The translations under genes and the position numbers were made by a program. From Vibrio celticus (GTDB lineage Bacteria > Pseudomonadota > Gammaproteobacteria > Enterobacterales > Vibrionaceae): 64,000 nucleotides of DNA. Positions within the stretch are counted from its first letter, which is position 1. Each line of letters begins with the position of its first letter. Positions 31,978-41,822 of this stretch are shown one piece after another. The stretch lies in assembly GCF_024347335.1 (NCBI RefSeq), contig NZ_AP025463.1, positions 2,294,001 to 2,358,000 on the forward strand. Direction: 5' to 3'. A model generated the notes under the pieces. The model saw nothing but the letters and a program-made list of their open reading frames with translations, did not search any database and was not told where the DNA came from.

Positions 31978-34608
31978 TTACTTCTCTTTCGGCTTTTTAC
32001 GCTTATCCGTAACTTCCCACTTACCGTCGATGTACAACGCAGTCCAACCGGACGGTTTTCCATCTACTTCAGTACGAACGTAGTTTTCTTTAGTCTTACG
32101 ACTAAAACGAACCACTGTCGGCTTACCATCAGGGTCAGCAACTGGCGCTGATGCTAGGTATTGGAACTTAGGTGAGATACGGTCTTTAAAACGAACCAGC
32201 TCTTCCACTAATGGCGCACGTGTTTCACGTGATTTAGGGAAGTTGCTTGCAGCCATAAATAGACCTGAAGCACCATCACGAAGAACAAAGTACGCGTCTG
32301 AATTTTCACATGGAAGTTCAGGAAAATGTACCGGGTCTTCTTTCGGTGGCGCAACTTCGCCATTTTTCAGAATCTTACGAGTGTTCTTACAATCGTCATT
32401 GGTACAATCCATGTATTTACCAAAACGACCGTTCTTCAGAACCATGTCAGAACCACACTTGTCACACTCAACAAGTGGACCATCGTAGCCTTTCACTTTA
32501 AATTCGCCGTGCTCAACCACATAACCTTCACAGTTCGGGTTGTTACCACATACGTGCATCTTACGCTTATCATCGATTAGATAAGCATCCATTGCCGTTT
32601 CACAAATAGGACAACGCTTTTTAGCTCGAAGTGCTGCTGTTTCAACGTCTTCTTCAAGCACGTTGATAATGCCTTCTTCATCGCCCAGGTTGATTGTTGT
32701 CTTACAACGCTCTTTTGGTGGAAGCGCATAACCAGAACAACCAAGGAATACGCCTGTCGAAGCAGTACGAATACCCATTTTACGGCTACAAGTCGGACAC
32801 TCAATATCGGTTTCCACGATATGATTTGGCTTCATGCCACCAGCGTCTTCATCAAGATCCGCTTTTTCCAAATCGCCAGTGAAATCTTCAAAGAAGTTAT
32901 CCAGCACGCCTTTCCAGCTTGCTTCTCCTTCTGCGATTTGGTCTAACTTCTGCTCCATACGAGCAGTGAAGTCGTAGTTCATTAGGTCGTTGAAGCTGCC
33001 GTCTAGACGGTCAGTAACAATTTCACCCATCTTCTCAGCATAGAAACGACGCTGTTCAACTTTTACATAACCACGATCTTGAATTGTCGAGATGATTGAT
33101 GCGTATGTTGAAGGACGACCAATACCACGCTTCTCAAGCTCTTTAACTAGCGCTGCTTCAGTGAAACGAGCCGGTGGCTTAGTGAAGTGCTGCTTAGGGT
33201 CTAACGCGATCAGATCAAGCTTATCGCCGATCTGAACTGCTGGAAGGATCGTATCTTCGTTCTTACCCATTGGACGCTGAACACGAGTCCAACCATCAAA
33301 TTTAAGAATACGACCTTTCGCTTTCAACGTGTACTCATCTGCTTTAACGCTTACTGTCGTTGAATCGTATTGAGCTGGCGTCATTTGACACGCAACGAAT
33401 TGATTCCAAATTAGCGAGTAAAGCTTGTGTGCGTCTGCGTCTACGCCGTTTAGGTCTTCCGACTTAACATCTACACTTGAAGGACGAATCGCTTCGTGGG
33501 CCTCTTGAGCGCCCTCTTTGCTGCCGTATACAAGTGCTTTAGGTGGAAGGTATTGCGCGCCGTACTCAGAACCAATGTATTCACGAGCGGCTTCTACAGC
33601 TTCTGAACTCAAGTTGGTTGAGTCAGTACGCATATAAGTAATGTAACCCGCTTCATACAGGCGTTGAGCCAGCATCATGGTTTTCTTTACGCCATAACCA
33701 AGACGCGTACTCGCCGCTTGTTGCAGTGTCGACGTGATGTAAGGTGCAGACGGCTTACTCTTGGTTGGGCGGTCTTCACGTTTACATACTTCGTATTGCG
33801 CTTTTTCTAAAACGCTAACAGCAGCTTGTGTTTGCGCTTCGTTTTCAGGTTTAAACGCAACACCGTCTTTCTGCGCTACTTGCAGTCTAAAGTCGGTTTT
33901 CTCTGCAGTTTTAGTATCAGCATGCACATCCCAGAACTCTTCAGGGATAAAGGCGTTGATCTCGCGCTCACGCTCTACCAGTAGTTTTACCGCTACTGAT
34001 TGAACACGGCCAGCGGACAAGCCTCGTGCTACTTTTTTCCAAAGCAGAGGTGACACCATAAAGCCAACAACACGGTCCATAAAACGTCGTGCTTGTTGTG
34101 CGTTTACGCCATCGATGTTTAGCTCACCTGGAGTTTCGAAAGCTTGTTGAATAGCATTCTTGGTGATTTCGTTAAAAACCACTCGCTTGTATCGCGTTTC
34201 ATCACCACCGATGATCTCACGAAGGTGCCATGCGATAGCTTCTCCTTCGCGGTCCAAATCGGTTGCGAGATAAACATGATCTGCGTTCTCAGCCAGTTTT
34301 TGCAATTCAGCGACGACTTTCTCTTTACCAGGTAGGATTTGGTAGTTCGCTTCCCACTCTTTATATGGGTTGATACCCATCTTTTTGATAAGAGCTTTGC
34401 GGTCTTTTTCTTTCTTGATACGAGCTTTGTCTTCTGGGCTCATACCCTTGGTTGAAACTGCAGCAGCCTTTTGACCAGTACTTTGACCCGCCGTTGGTAA
34501 ATCACGTACGTGACCTACACTCGACTTAACGACAAAGTCTTTGCCAAGATATTTATTGATAGTTTTAGCCTTGGCTGGCGACTCCACTATAACGAGCGAT
34601 TTACCCAT
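31978..34608 (-). CDS. topA: DNA topoisomerase I
   Basis: Type IA enzyme that relaxes negative supercoils. Start chosen at 34608 (MGKSLVIVESPAKAKTINKY), the family N-terminus, giving 876 residues; an ATG at 34632 adds eight. The Toprim domain includes VIVESPAKA and DLDREGEAIAWHL, the active-site Tyr lies in YITYMRTDSTNL, and three C-terminal zinc fingers are visible (CPTC, CPIC and CDKC motifs), followed by a basic tail ending KKPKEK. Length agrees with E. coli (865). yciN lies divergently upstream, as in E. coli. Confidence 0.97.
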   Translation of the reverse strand: MGKSLVIVESPAKAKTINKYLGKDFVVKSSVGHVRDLPTAGQSTGQKAAAVSTKGMSPEDKARIKKEKDRKALIKKMGINPYKEWEANYQILPGKEKVVAELQKLAENADHVYLATDLDREGEAIAWHLREIIGGDETRYKRVVFNEITKNAIQQAFETPGELNIDGVNAQQARRFMDRVVGFMVSPLLWKKVARGLSAGRVQSVAVKLLVEREREINAFIPEEFWDVHADTKTAEKTDFRLQVAQKDGVAFKPENEAQTQAAVSVLEKAQYEVCKREDRPTKSKPSAPYITSTLQQAASTRLGYGVKKTMMLAQRLYEAGYITYMRTDSTNLSSEAVEAAREYIGSEYGAQYLPPKALVYGSKEGAQEAHEAIRPSSVDVKSEDLNGVDADAHKLYSLIWNQFVACQMTPAQYDSTTVSVKADEYTLKAKGRILKFDGWTRVQRPMGKNEDTILPAVQIGDKLDLIALDPKQHFTKPPARFTEAALVKELEKRGIGRPSTYASIISTIQDRGYVKVEQRRFYAEKMGEIVTDRLDGSFNDLMNYDFTARMEQKLDQIAEGEASWKGVLDNFFEDFTGDLEKADLDEDAGGMKPNHIVETDIECPTCSRKMGIRTASTGVFLGCSGYALPPKERCKTTINLGDEEGIINVLEEDVETAALRAKKRCPICETAMDAYLIDDKRKMHVCGNNPNCEGYVVEHGEFKVKGYDGPLVECDKCGSDMVLKNGRFGKYMDCTNDDCKNTRKILKNGEVAPPKEDPVHFPELPCENSDAYFVLRDGASGLFMAASNFPKSRETRAPLVEELVRFKDRISPKFQYLASAPVADPDGKPTVVRFSRKTKENYVRTEVDGKPSGWTALYIDGKWEVTDKRKKPKEK

Positions 34609-35047
34609 ATTGACTCTAACGTCCTTAATCACGATGCTTCAGCACCAACAATTTAGCTTGTGGGCTTTTACGCATGATATTCTAAATTCATTGCTTCTTT
34701 TTTTACTATTGTGCGAGATTACTAGAAGATCAACCGCTTTTTTCAAAATTGGATCTGATCGCTCGACAATTCGACGACTCATAGATAAAAGGGTCACAAT
34801 ATAAAGAAGCTATAAAGTACTCACTAAGAATACTTGCAAGAGCCTATTCATCAGGCATTACGTCTAAACGGGCTCATACTAAGCTTGTCCGCGAATCTAA
34901 CGCGAGCCCCATTCAATTATTTTTGCCGTAAATCACAAAATAAATTGTGGATGTTTGAAAAAACTCTCTTAATCGGTTGTGAAATCATTGAATTTCTAGT
35001 TCGACACCATAAACTCAACGTTATATTCAGTTATCAGAGATAAACTC
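34609..35047. other. Divergent topA-yciN intergenic region
   Basis: The 439 bp should hold promoters for both genes. topA promoters are usually supercoil-sensitive and multiple; I see A+T-rich blocks but cannot assign them. No gene seen. Confidence 0.4.
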
Positions 35048-35293
35048 ATGACAAAGAAAGTAATAGCAGAATTTGATTTACTGCTTATCGCAAACCAAAT
35101 TATCCAATCACATGATGACTACATTGAAGGCATGCGCGCAAACAGCGTAGTAGAAAAAGACGATGTACTCGTCTTCAAAGGTGAATACTTCTTAGACAGC
35201 AATGGAATGCCGACCGAGAATACAACCGCGGTATTTAACATGTTTAAATACTTAGCGCACCACCTTTCGAAAGAATTTACAATTCAGCAATAA
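35048..35293 (+). CDS. yciN: DUF2498 protein YciN
   Basis: A small (81-residue) protein of family DUF2498. It shares with E. coli YciN the VLVFKGEYFLDSNGMPTENT and TAVFNMFKYLAHHLS segments. The place next to topA is conserved. Function unknown. It ends at a strong two-way terminator. Confidence 0.93.
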   Translation: MTKKVIAEFDLLLIANQIIQSHDDYIEGMRANSVVEKDDVLVFKGEYFLDSNGMPTENTTAVFNMFKYLAHHLSKEFTIQQ

Positions 35294-35296
35294 TTA

Positions 35297-35325
35297 AAAA
35301 GCTTGCCACTTAGGCAAGCTTTTTT
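35297..35325. terminator. Bidirectional terminator between yciN and aroA
   Basis: AAAAGCTTGCC/GGCAAGCTTTT with A- and T-runs on the outer sides. Confidence 0.92.
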
Positions 35326-35354
35326 GTTCCTAAACCTTTACATAATAAGCATTT

Positions 35355-36635
35355 TTATAGACTTAGCATTTTCAGCTTGTCGAAGTAATCAGGGAATGTC
35401 TTTGACGTACAACCTGGATCATTAATCGTCACAGGCGTATCGCTCAAGGCAACCAGCGAGAAACACATCGCCATACGGTGATCATCGTAAGTATCAATCG
35501 CCGCGTGAGTCAGTTCAGCCACAGGGTTAACAATGATGTAATCTTCACCCTCTTCCACTTCAGCGCCGACTTTACGTAGCTCTGTTGCCATTGCAGCCAA
35601 GCGGTCTGTCTCTTTCACACGCCAGTTGTAGACATTACGGATTGCCGTTGTGCCTTTCGCAAACAATGCGGTTGTCGCGATAGTCATCGCAGCATCTGGG
35701 ATATGGTTATAGTCCATATCAATGCCTTTCAGCTCGCCACAACGAGAGATAACGTAGTCGTCACCCCATTCGATTTCTGCACCCATTTTCTCAAGCGCAT
35801 CAGCGAATTGGATATCACCTTGGATACTGTTTTTACCAATACCAGTGACCTTAATCTCACCACCTTTTATAGCAGCGGCTGCAAGGAAATATGACGCAGA
35901 TGATGCATCACCTTCAACCAAGAAATCACCCGGTGCCGAGTAAGATTGCCCGGTAGGAATCACAAACTCTTGGTAATCGTTATTGATCACGTCCACACCA
36001 AATTGCTTCATGATGTGCAGCGTAATATCGATGTAAGGTTTAGAAACCAATTCACCGTCAATTTTAATGGTCACTTCACCTTCAGCTAAGGGCGCAGCCA
36101 TCAAAAATGCCGTCAAGAATTGACTAGAGATTGAACCGTCGATAGAAACCGTACCGCTCTTCAGACCTGTACCTGTGATCTTCAATGGTGGGTAGTTTTC
36201 GTTCTCTAAGTATTCAACGTCGGCACCGGCTTCTCGCAGTGCTGTTACTAAGTGGCCAATTGGGCGCTCTTTCATGCGCGGCTCACCAGTAAGAACGTAT
36301 TCACCGCGACCTAAACATAGTGCAGCCGCCAACGGACGCATCGCCGTACCCGCGTTACCTAAGAAAAGCTCGAGGGCTTTGTCACTTGAAAATACACCAC
36401 CAACACCTGTCACTTCACAAACGGTTTTGTCTGCAGACAACTGGTAATCAACACCTAACTGAGTCAATGCATTCAACATATGACGAATATCATCACTGTC
36501 TAGCAAGTTTGTTAGGCGAGTGGTTCCCGTAGAAAGTGCAGCCAAAAGAAGTGCACGGTTGGAAACGCTTTTTGAACCAGGTAGGTTAACTTCCCCGTTC
36601 ACTTTTTGAATTGGTTGTAACGTAAGGCTTTCCAT
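35355..36635 (-). CDS. aroA: 3-phosphoshikimate 1-carboxyvinyltransferase (EPSP synthase)
   Basis: Sixth step of the shikimate pathway: shikimate-3-phosphate plus PEP to EPSP. The 426 residues fit class I enzymes. Readable active-site segments are PGSKSVSNRALLLAAL (20-35), LFLGNAGTAMRPLAA (about 90-104), the SISSQFLTAFLMAAP stretch, and VKETDRLAAMATELRKVG near 342-359. The residues GNAGTAMRP match the glyphosate-sensitive class I type. A single-gene unit; serC is not adjacent. Confidence 0.97.
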   Translation of the reverse strand: MESLTLQPIQKVNGEVNLPGSKSVSNRALLLAALSTGTTRLTNLLDSDDIRHMLNALTQLGVDYQLSADKTVCEVTGVGGVFSSDKALELFLGNAGTAMRPLAAALCLGRGEYVLTGEPRMKERPIGHLVTALREAGADVEYLENENYPPLKITGTGLKSGTVSIDGSISSQFLTAFLMAAPLAEGEVTIKIDGELVSKPYIDITLHIMKQFGVDVINNDYQEFVIPTGQSYSAPGDFLVEGDASSASYFLAAAAIKGGEIKVTGIGKNSIQGDIQFADALEKMGAEIEWGDDYVISRCGELKGIDMDYNHIPDAAMTIATTALFAKGTTAIRNVYNWRVKETDRLAAMATELRKVGAEVEEGEDYIIVNPVAELTHAAIDTYDDHRMAMCFSLVALSDTPVTINDPGCTSKTFPDYFDKLKMLSL

Positions 36636-36797
36636 TAAATCTTATAGTCCTTGTACCACCCGAAGTCACTGGCGCGTATTTATTTTCGGGTGATGAATAA
36701 TTCTTCGTACTTGCAGACTAACGAACTTTCCCAACGAACTCCAGAGCTAATCCCGCTCAAACCGATGATTAATTAGCCAATCAGTCGTATTTGCATA

Positions 36798-37253
36798 CTA
36801 GTACACGATATCAACTCGAACACCATCTGAAAAATAGAGAATTCGTACATCATCGCCTCGGTTGAACAGCATCGAGTTATCGACATCTTGGATAATGTTA
36901 ACCAACTTGTCGTCTTTGGTTTTGACCAATAACTCGACCAGTTTGTATTCTACTTTATATTGTGTGTTACCTCGGTTACGAGCAATACCCGCGCCCGCTA
37001 CTGCACCGACAGCTGTCGCCACTTCTTTACCGGTGCCGCCGCCAAACTGATTACCAATCAAGCCACCAATCGCCGCACCTAACAAGGTTTCCCAACCATT
37101 CGCTTTCGACTCAACGATCTCTTGCTGAGTGATGTATCTGACCGTATCAATCTCACCATAAACCACCTCGTTTACTGGTCGAGCTTGGTTTCTGTTGTAA
37201 GCTGCATTTGCCAACATGGGCAAAACAAGTAAAATCCAAAGCAACTTCTTCAT
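36798..37253 (-). CDS. Glycine-zipper 2TM domain protein, exported
   Basis: A 151-residue envelope protein with a cleavable signal peptide (MKKLLWILLVLPMLANA, 1-17) and a glycine-zipper 2TM domain (about 55-95, GAAIGGLIGNQFGGGTGK then AVGAVAGAGIA) of the Rickettsia 17-kDa antigen / SlyB type. No lipobox Cys is present, so it is not a lipoprotein. The C-terminal part (about 98-151) is probably a beta-rich domain. Function unknown. Divergent from aat with only 53 bp between the starts. Confidence 0.85.
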   Translation of the reverse strand: MKKLLWILLVLPMLANAAYNRNQARPVNEVVYGEIDTVRYITQQEIVESKANGWETLLGAAIGGLIGNQFGGGTGKEVATAVGAVAGAGIARNRGNTQYKVEYKLVELLVKTKDDKLVNIIQDVDNSMLFNRGDDVRILYFSDGVRVDIVY

Positions 37254-37306
37254 GGTAAAACTCCTAAAGACCTCTTGGTCAGTGATTAATCTGTAATGCG
37301 GTACTT

Positions 37307-38017
37307 ATGACTATATACCTAACCGAACTTGATACTACCAGTATAGAGTTTCCTTCGCCTTTCGACGCGCTTGATGAACCCAACGGTCTGCTCGCCTTCG
37401 GTGGTGATTTATCACCAATGCGAATTTTAAACGCTTATAGCCAAGGTATATTTCCATGGTATGGCCCAGGTGAGCCTATACTTTGGTGGAGCCCTGCACC
37501 GCGAGCTGTATTTAATCCTAAGACATTCGAACCGTCAAAAAGTCTTAAAAAGTTTCAAAGAAAGCACAATTACCGAGTCAGCATCAACCAAGCGACGGAC
37601 AGAGTAATTGGTTATTGCTCTTCACTAAGACCCGAAGAAGAAACCTGGCTAAACAGCGACATGCAGTCAGCCTACCGCAAACTCGCTTCATTAGGTTTCT
37701 GCCACTCGGTTGAGGTTTGGCAAGATGATGAACTGATCGGCGGACTTTACGGCTTACAAAGAGGCCAAGTCTTTTGCGGTGAATCGATGTTCAGCCTGAA
37801 GACTAATGCCTCTAAAATTGCGCTGTGGTACTTTTGTGAACACTTTACACAATTCGGCGGACAACTGATTGATTGCCAAGTCATGAACCCTCACTTGGAA
37901 TCCTTAGGCGCTATCGAGGTTGATAGGGATGAATTCCTAGGTTCTCTGCAATTACTTAAAGAGTTCTCCGTTAACGATGCATGCTTTAAAACCCAATGGC
38001 TAAAGGAAATGCCTTAA
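37307..38017 (+). CDS. aat: Leucyl/phenylalanyl-tRNA--protein transferase
   Basis: Aat adds Leu or Phe to proteins with N-terminal Arg or Lys, marking them for ClpS-ClpAP. The 236 residues match E. coli (234). Characteristic stretches are PNGLLAFGGDLSPMRILNAY (about 27-46), GIFPWY and ILWWSPAPRAVF. The stop overlaps the start of bpt as TAATG. With bpt next door both branches of amino-acid addition are encoded together. Confidence 0.97.
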   Translation: MTIYLTELDTTSIEFPSPFDALDEPNGLLAFGGDLSPMRILNAYSQGIFPWYGPGEPILWWSPAPRAVFNPKTFEPSKSLKKFQRKHNYRVSINQATDRVIGYCSSLRPEEETWLNSDMQSAYRKLASLGFCHSVEVWQDDELIGGLYGLQRGQVFCGESMFSLKTNASKIALWYFCEHFTQFGGQLIDCQVMNPHLESLGAIEVDRDEFLGSLQLLKEFSVNDACFKTQWLKEMP

Positions 38018-38715
38018 TGAATCCAGATTTACAACAAATCAGAATTGGATTAACAGACAATCACGCTTGCAGCTACTTACCTCACCTCGAAGAGAGAGTG
38101 GCAGTCACGCTTGACGAACACATGCACACCTCAGATAACTATGAAGTTCTGCTTGCGAATGGATTTCGCCGCAGTGGTTCAACTATTTATAAGCCACATT
38201 GCGATAATTGCTCAGCATGCCAAGCAATTCGTCTTTCAATTCCTGAGGTAAAGCTTTCCAAAAGCCAACGACGGATCCTGAACAAAGGGAAATCACTGCG
38301 TTGGGAACTGAAAGATGAGATGGATGGTAACTGGTTTGACTTATACAGTCGTTATATCACCGCTCGTCACCGTTCGGGAACCATGTACCCACCCAAGAAA
38401 GAAGAGTTTCTACAATTCTCTAAAAATGAGTGGCTTACTACAAAGTTCATGCACATCTATGATGAGAACAAGTTGGTTGGTATCGCCGTAACCGACATCA
38501 TGGCTCACTGTACGAGCGCGTTTTATACCTTCTTCGATCCTGATATAGACATTTCGATGGGAACACTTGGCGTTCTATTTCAGATCCAACATGCCCAGAA
38601 AGAACAAAAACAATGGTTATATTTGGGTTATCAAATCGATGAATGCCCTGCGATGAACTATAAAGTACGATTTCAACGTCATCAAAGGCTAGTAAATCAG
38701 CGGTGGCAAGGGTAG
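38017..38715 (+). CDS. bpt: Aspartate/glutamate leucyltransferase
   Basis: Bpt transfers Leu to N-terminal Asp or Glu, making a bacterial N-degron read by ClpS; this activity was shown for the Vibrio vulnificus enzyme. Start at ATG 38017 (MNPDLQQIRIGL), overlapping the aat stop, with AAGGAA 8 bases upstream; 232 residues. The N-terminal cysteine pair and CDNCSACQAIRLSIP segment (about 61-75), FYTFFDPD and GTLGV are typical of this ATE-like family. Older annotation calls it arginyltransferase. Confidence 0.95.
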   Translation: MNPDLQQIRIGLTDNHACSYLPHLEERVAVTLDEHMHTSDNYEVLLANGFRRSGSTIYKPHCDNCSACQAIRLSIPEVKLSKSQRRILNKGKSLRWELKDEMDGNWFDLYSRYITARHRSGTMYPPKKEEFLQFSKNEWLTTKFMHIYDENKLVGIAVTDIMAHCTSAFYTFFDPDIDISMGTLGVLFQIQHAQKEQKQWLYLGYQIDECPAMNYKVRFQRHQRLVNQRWQG

Positions 38716-38796
38716 AATACGCGACAACTTTACATATTTTGATTTTAACGGCACAATCAAGCCGTTGAAAACCGCCAAATTTCGAAAGAGGATTAG

Positions 38797-39015
38797 ATGG
38801 CTAAAGAAGACGTAATCGAGATGCAAGGCACTGTCCTTGATACTCTACCAAACACAATGTTCCGTGTTGAGCTTGAAAACGGTCACGTAGTGACAGCACA
38901 CATCTCTGGTAAAATGCGTAAGAACTACATCCGTATTCTTACTGGTGATAAAGTAACTGTTGAGATGACTCCATACGACCTTTCTAAAGGCCGCATCGTC
39001 TTCCGTGCTCGTTAA
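38797..39015 (+). CDS. infA: Translation initiation factor IF-1
   Basis: A 72-residue OB-fold S1-like protein binding the 30S A site during initiation. MAKEDVIEMQGTVLDTLPNT and the conserved HISGKMRKNYIRILTGDKV are nearly universal. Preceded by GAGG 8 bases from the ATG. It follows bpt after 81 bp; the aat-infA linkage is shared with E. coli. Confidence 0.98.
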   Translation: MAKEDVIEMQGTVLDTLPNTMFRVELENGHVVTAHISGKMRKNYIRILTGDKVTVEMTPYDLSKGRIVFRAR

Positions 39016-39040
39016 TTTTTAATTAGCGAATACAATAAGA

Positions 39041-39066
39041 AGCGGAGCTTAAGGCTCCGTTTTTTA
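39041..39066 (+). terminator. infA terminator
   Basis: CGGAGC/GCTCCG stem, small loop, T-run. Confidence 0.9.
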
Positions 39067-39124
39067 TTGCCTGAACTTTTTACTGCACAAGCACATCAAT
39101 CTCGCAGCTCGCAGCTCGCAAGCA

Positions 39125-39154
39125 TAAAAAAACGCACAACCGAAGTCATGCGTT
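39125..39154 (-). terminator. clpA terminator with UUCG tetraloop
   Basis: Read leftward, AACGCATGAC-TTCG-GTTGTGCGTT forms a 10-bp stem with two wobbles closed by a TTCG tetraloop, followed by seven T. Confidence 0.88.
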
Positions 39155-39188
39155 TTAAATTTAAGCCTTTGAATTATCAATCACTTCG

Positions 39189-41462
39189 TTAGTGCATAAC
39201 CTCTTCTTTAGCACCAACATAGATGAAATCCAATTCGTCTTTTTTCAGGGATACTTTAACCGTACCGCCATCAACCAAGCTACCAAACAGTAACTCGTTA
39301 GCAAGTGGCTTCTTAAGCTTCTCTTGAATCACACGCCCCATTGGACGAGCACCCATGGTCTTGTCATAGCCTTTATCAGCTAACCAGTGACGAGCATCCT
39401 CAGAAACCTCTAAAGACACACCACGAGCGTCCAGTTGAACCTGAAGCTCAACAATGAACTTATCAACTACTTGGCTGATCACACTAGGGTCAAGGCTGTT
39501 GAACCAAATGATATTATCAAGACGGTTACGGAACTCAGGAGTAAATACCTTCTTGATTTCGCCCATCGCATCTGGCGCATGATCTTGTTGGATCAGGCCG
39601 ATCGATTTCTTCTCGGTTTCAGCCACACCTGCGTTGGTCGTCATCACTAGAATCACATTGCGGAAGTCCGCTTTGCGACCATTGTTGTCAGTTAGCGTGC
39701 CGTTATCCATTACCTGCAGTAGCAAGTTAAAGATATCTGGGTGAGCTTTCTCGATTTCATCCAGTAACACAACGGAGTGCGGGTTCTTGATTACGGCATC
39801 CGTTAGCAAACCACCTTGATCGTAACCAACATAACCAGGAGGAGCACCGATCAAGCGGCTCACAGAGTGACGCTCACCGTACTCAGACATATCAAAGCGC
39901 AGAAGCTCAATACCCATCAACTTAGACAGCTGAACAGTCACCTCTGTTTTACCGACACCAGTAGGACCAGCAAACAAGAATGAACCAACAGGTTTATTGT
40001 CTGCACCTAATCCAGCACGGGTTAGCTTAATCGCTTCGCTCAATACATCGATTGCAGGGTCTTGTCCGAATACCAACATTTTCATGCGGTCATCCAGTTT
40101 CTGCAGCGTATCTTTGTCTGAAGACGATACTGACTTCTCAGGAATACGCGCCATTTTCGCAACCATTGACTCAATATCAGCCACGCTTACCGTTTTCTTA
40201 CGACGGCTTGCAGGTGCCAAACGGCTACGAGCGCCCGCTTCATCGATTACGTCAATGGCCTTATCTGGAAGGTGACGTTCATTAATGTATTTAGCAGACA
40301 GCTCCACAGCGGCACGCAACGCTTTATTGGTGTAGCGCACTTCGTGGTGAGCTTCGTATTTTGGCTTCAAGCCAATCAGAATCTTGGTCGTATCGTCTAG
40401 CGATGGTTCAATAATATCGATTTTCTGGAAGCGACGAGCTAAAGCACGCTCCTTCTCAAAAATACTGCTGTACTCTTGGTACGTTGTTGAACCGATGCAA
40501 CGTAATTTACCACTGCTTAGTAGTGGTTTAATTAAGTTTGCCGCATCAACCTGACCACCCGATGCAGCCCCGGCACCGATAATGGTGTGGATCTCATCGA
40601 TGAACAGAATCGCGTCTTCTTCTTTCTCCAGTTGCTTAAGAATCGCTTTAAAACGTTTCTCAAAGTCACCACGATATTTGGTTCCGGCTAACAGTGAACC
40701 GATATCTAGAGAATAAATTACGCTGCTCTGAATGATTTCAGGCACTTGTCCTTCAACGATGCGCCATGCAAGACCTTCCGCGATGGCAGTTTTACCTACA
40801 CCCGCTTCACCCACTAACAGAGGGTTGTTCTTACGACGACGACACAGAACTTGGATAGTGCGTTCTAGCTCTTTGTCACGACCGATTAGTGGGTCAATAT
40901 TGCCCTGCTTTGCGACTTCGTTAAGGTTAGTAGCAAAATTTTCTAAACGGTCTTCAGAGTTAGCTTCTTCAGCATTTTCTGCACCACCAAATGAATCGGA
41001 TGATGAAGGACTGTCGCCTTCGTTGCTCGCTTTGGTAATACCGTGTGAGATGAAGTTAACAATATCTAAGCGACTAATGTCGTTTTTCTTAAGAAGATAT
41101 GCCGCGTGAGATTCTTGCTCACTAAAAATAGCCACAAGTACGTTAGCACCTGTTACTTCGCTGCGACCTGAAGATTGAACATGGAAAACAGCGCGTTGAA
41201 GTACTCGTTGGAAGCTCAACGTTGGCTGAGTTTCGCGAGTTTCGTCGCTTTCAGGGATAAGTGGGGTCGTTTGATCGATAAAAATATCGAGCTCATTGCG
41301 AAGAGCATCGAGATCAGCCTGACAAGCTTGGAGCGCTTCCTTGGCCGCATCATTTTCTAATAATGCTAGTAGGAGGTGTTCAACAGTCATGAATTCATGT
41401 CGCTTGTCTCGCGCACGAGCAAATGCGCCATTTAAACTCGTCTCTAATTCTTTATTTAGCAT
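39189..41462 (-). CDS. clpA: ATP-dependent Clp protease ATP-binding subunit ClpA
   Basis: Hexameric AAA+ unfoldase that feeds ClpP. The 757 residues (E. coli 758) comprise a Clp N-domain (1-145) and two AAA modules with Walker A GEAGVGKT (about 215) and GPTGVGKT (about 495). The ClpP-docking loop is visible as IGLIQQ near 617. ClpS, encoded 39 bp upstream on the same strand, delivers N-degron substrates to its N-domain. Confidence 0.98.
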   Translation of the reverse strand: MLNKELETSLNGAFARARDKRHEFMTVEHLLLALLENDAAKEALQACQADLDALRNELDIFIDQTTPLIPESDETRETQPTLSFQRVLQRAVFHVQSSGRSEVTGANVLVAIFSEQESHAAYLLKKNDISRLDIVNFISHGITKASNEGDSPSSSDSFGGAENAEEANSEDRLENFATNLNEVAKQGNIDPLIGRDKELERTIQVLCRRRKNNPLLVGEAGVGKTAIAEGLAWRIVEGQVPEIIQSSVIYSLDIGSLLAGTKYRGDFEKRFKAILKQLEKEEDAILFIDEIHTIIGAGAASGGQVDAANLIKPLLSSGKLRCIGSTTYQEYSSIFEKERALARRFQKIDIIEPSLDDTTKILIGLKPKYEAHHEVRYTNKALRAAVELSAKYINERHLPDKAIDVIDEAGARSRLAPASRRKKTVSVADIESMVAKMARIPEKSVSSSDKDTLQKLDDRMKMLVFGQDPAIDVLSEAIKLTRAGLGADNKPVGSFLFAGPTGVGKTEVTVQLSKLMGIELLRFDMSEYGERHSVSRLIGAPPGYVGYDQGGLLTDAVIKNPHSVVLLDEIEKAHPDIFNLLLQVMDNGTLTDNNGRKADFRNVILVMTTNAGVAETEKKSIGLIQQDHAPDAMGEIKKVFTPEFRNRLDNIIWFNSLDPSVISQVVDKFIVELQVQLDARGVSLEVSEDARHWLADKGYDKTMGARPMGRVIQEKLKKPLANELLFGSLVDGGTVKVSLKKDELDFIYVGAKEEVMH

Positions 41463-41501
41463 AAGTACCTCCTAAGGGAACAACAGTGTTGTTCGAGCAA
41501 T

Positions 41502-41822
41502 TTATACTTGCTCCATTGTACATAGTAGCGGATGCTCATTTTCCTTTGAGTACATCGTGACCTGCGCTACCTTTGTTTCCGCTATTTCAGCACTGTATGT
41601 GCCGCATATAGCTTTACCTTCATAATGAACCTTGAGCATCACTTCCGTTGCTTTTTCGATATCTAGTGAGAAGAATCGCTCTAGGATCTCGATTACAAAG
41701 TCCATGGGCGTATAGTCATCGTTATTCAACACAACGTTATACATCGCCGGTGGCTTTACTTTTGTTGCTTCTTTCTCCAGTAAATCTGAGCCTGGAGATG
41801 CCCATTCAAAGTTTCTGCTCAT
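41502..41822 (-). CDS. clpS: ClpS adaptor (N-recognin)
   Basis: ClpS binds N-terminal Leu, Phe, Trp or Tyr and docks to ClpA. The 106 residues equal the E. coli length. The binding pocket and linker are visible in MYNVVLNNDDYTPMDFVIEI (about 28-47), and the H-Y-G motif in MLKVHYEGKAICG. Transcribed ahead of clpA, divergent from cspD. Confidence 0.97.
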   Translation of the reverse strand: MSRNFEWASPGSDLLEKEATKVKPPAMYNVVLNNDDYTPMDFVIEILERFFSLDIEKATEVMLKVHYEGKAICGTYSAEIAETKVAQVTMYSKENEHPLLCTMEQV

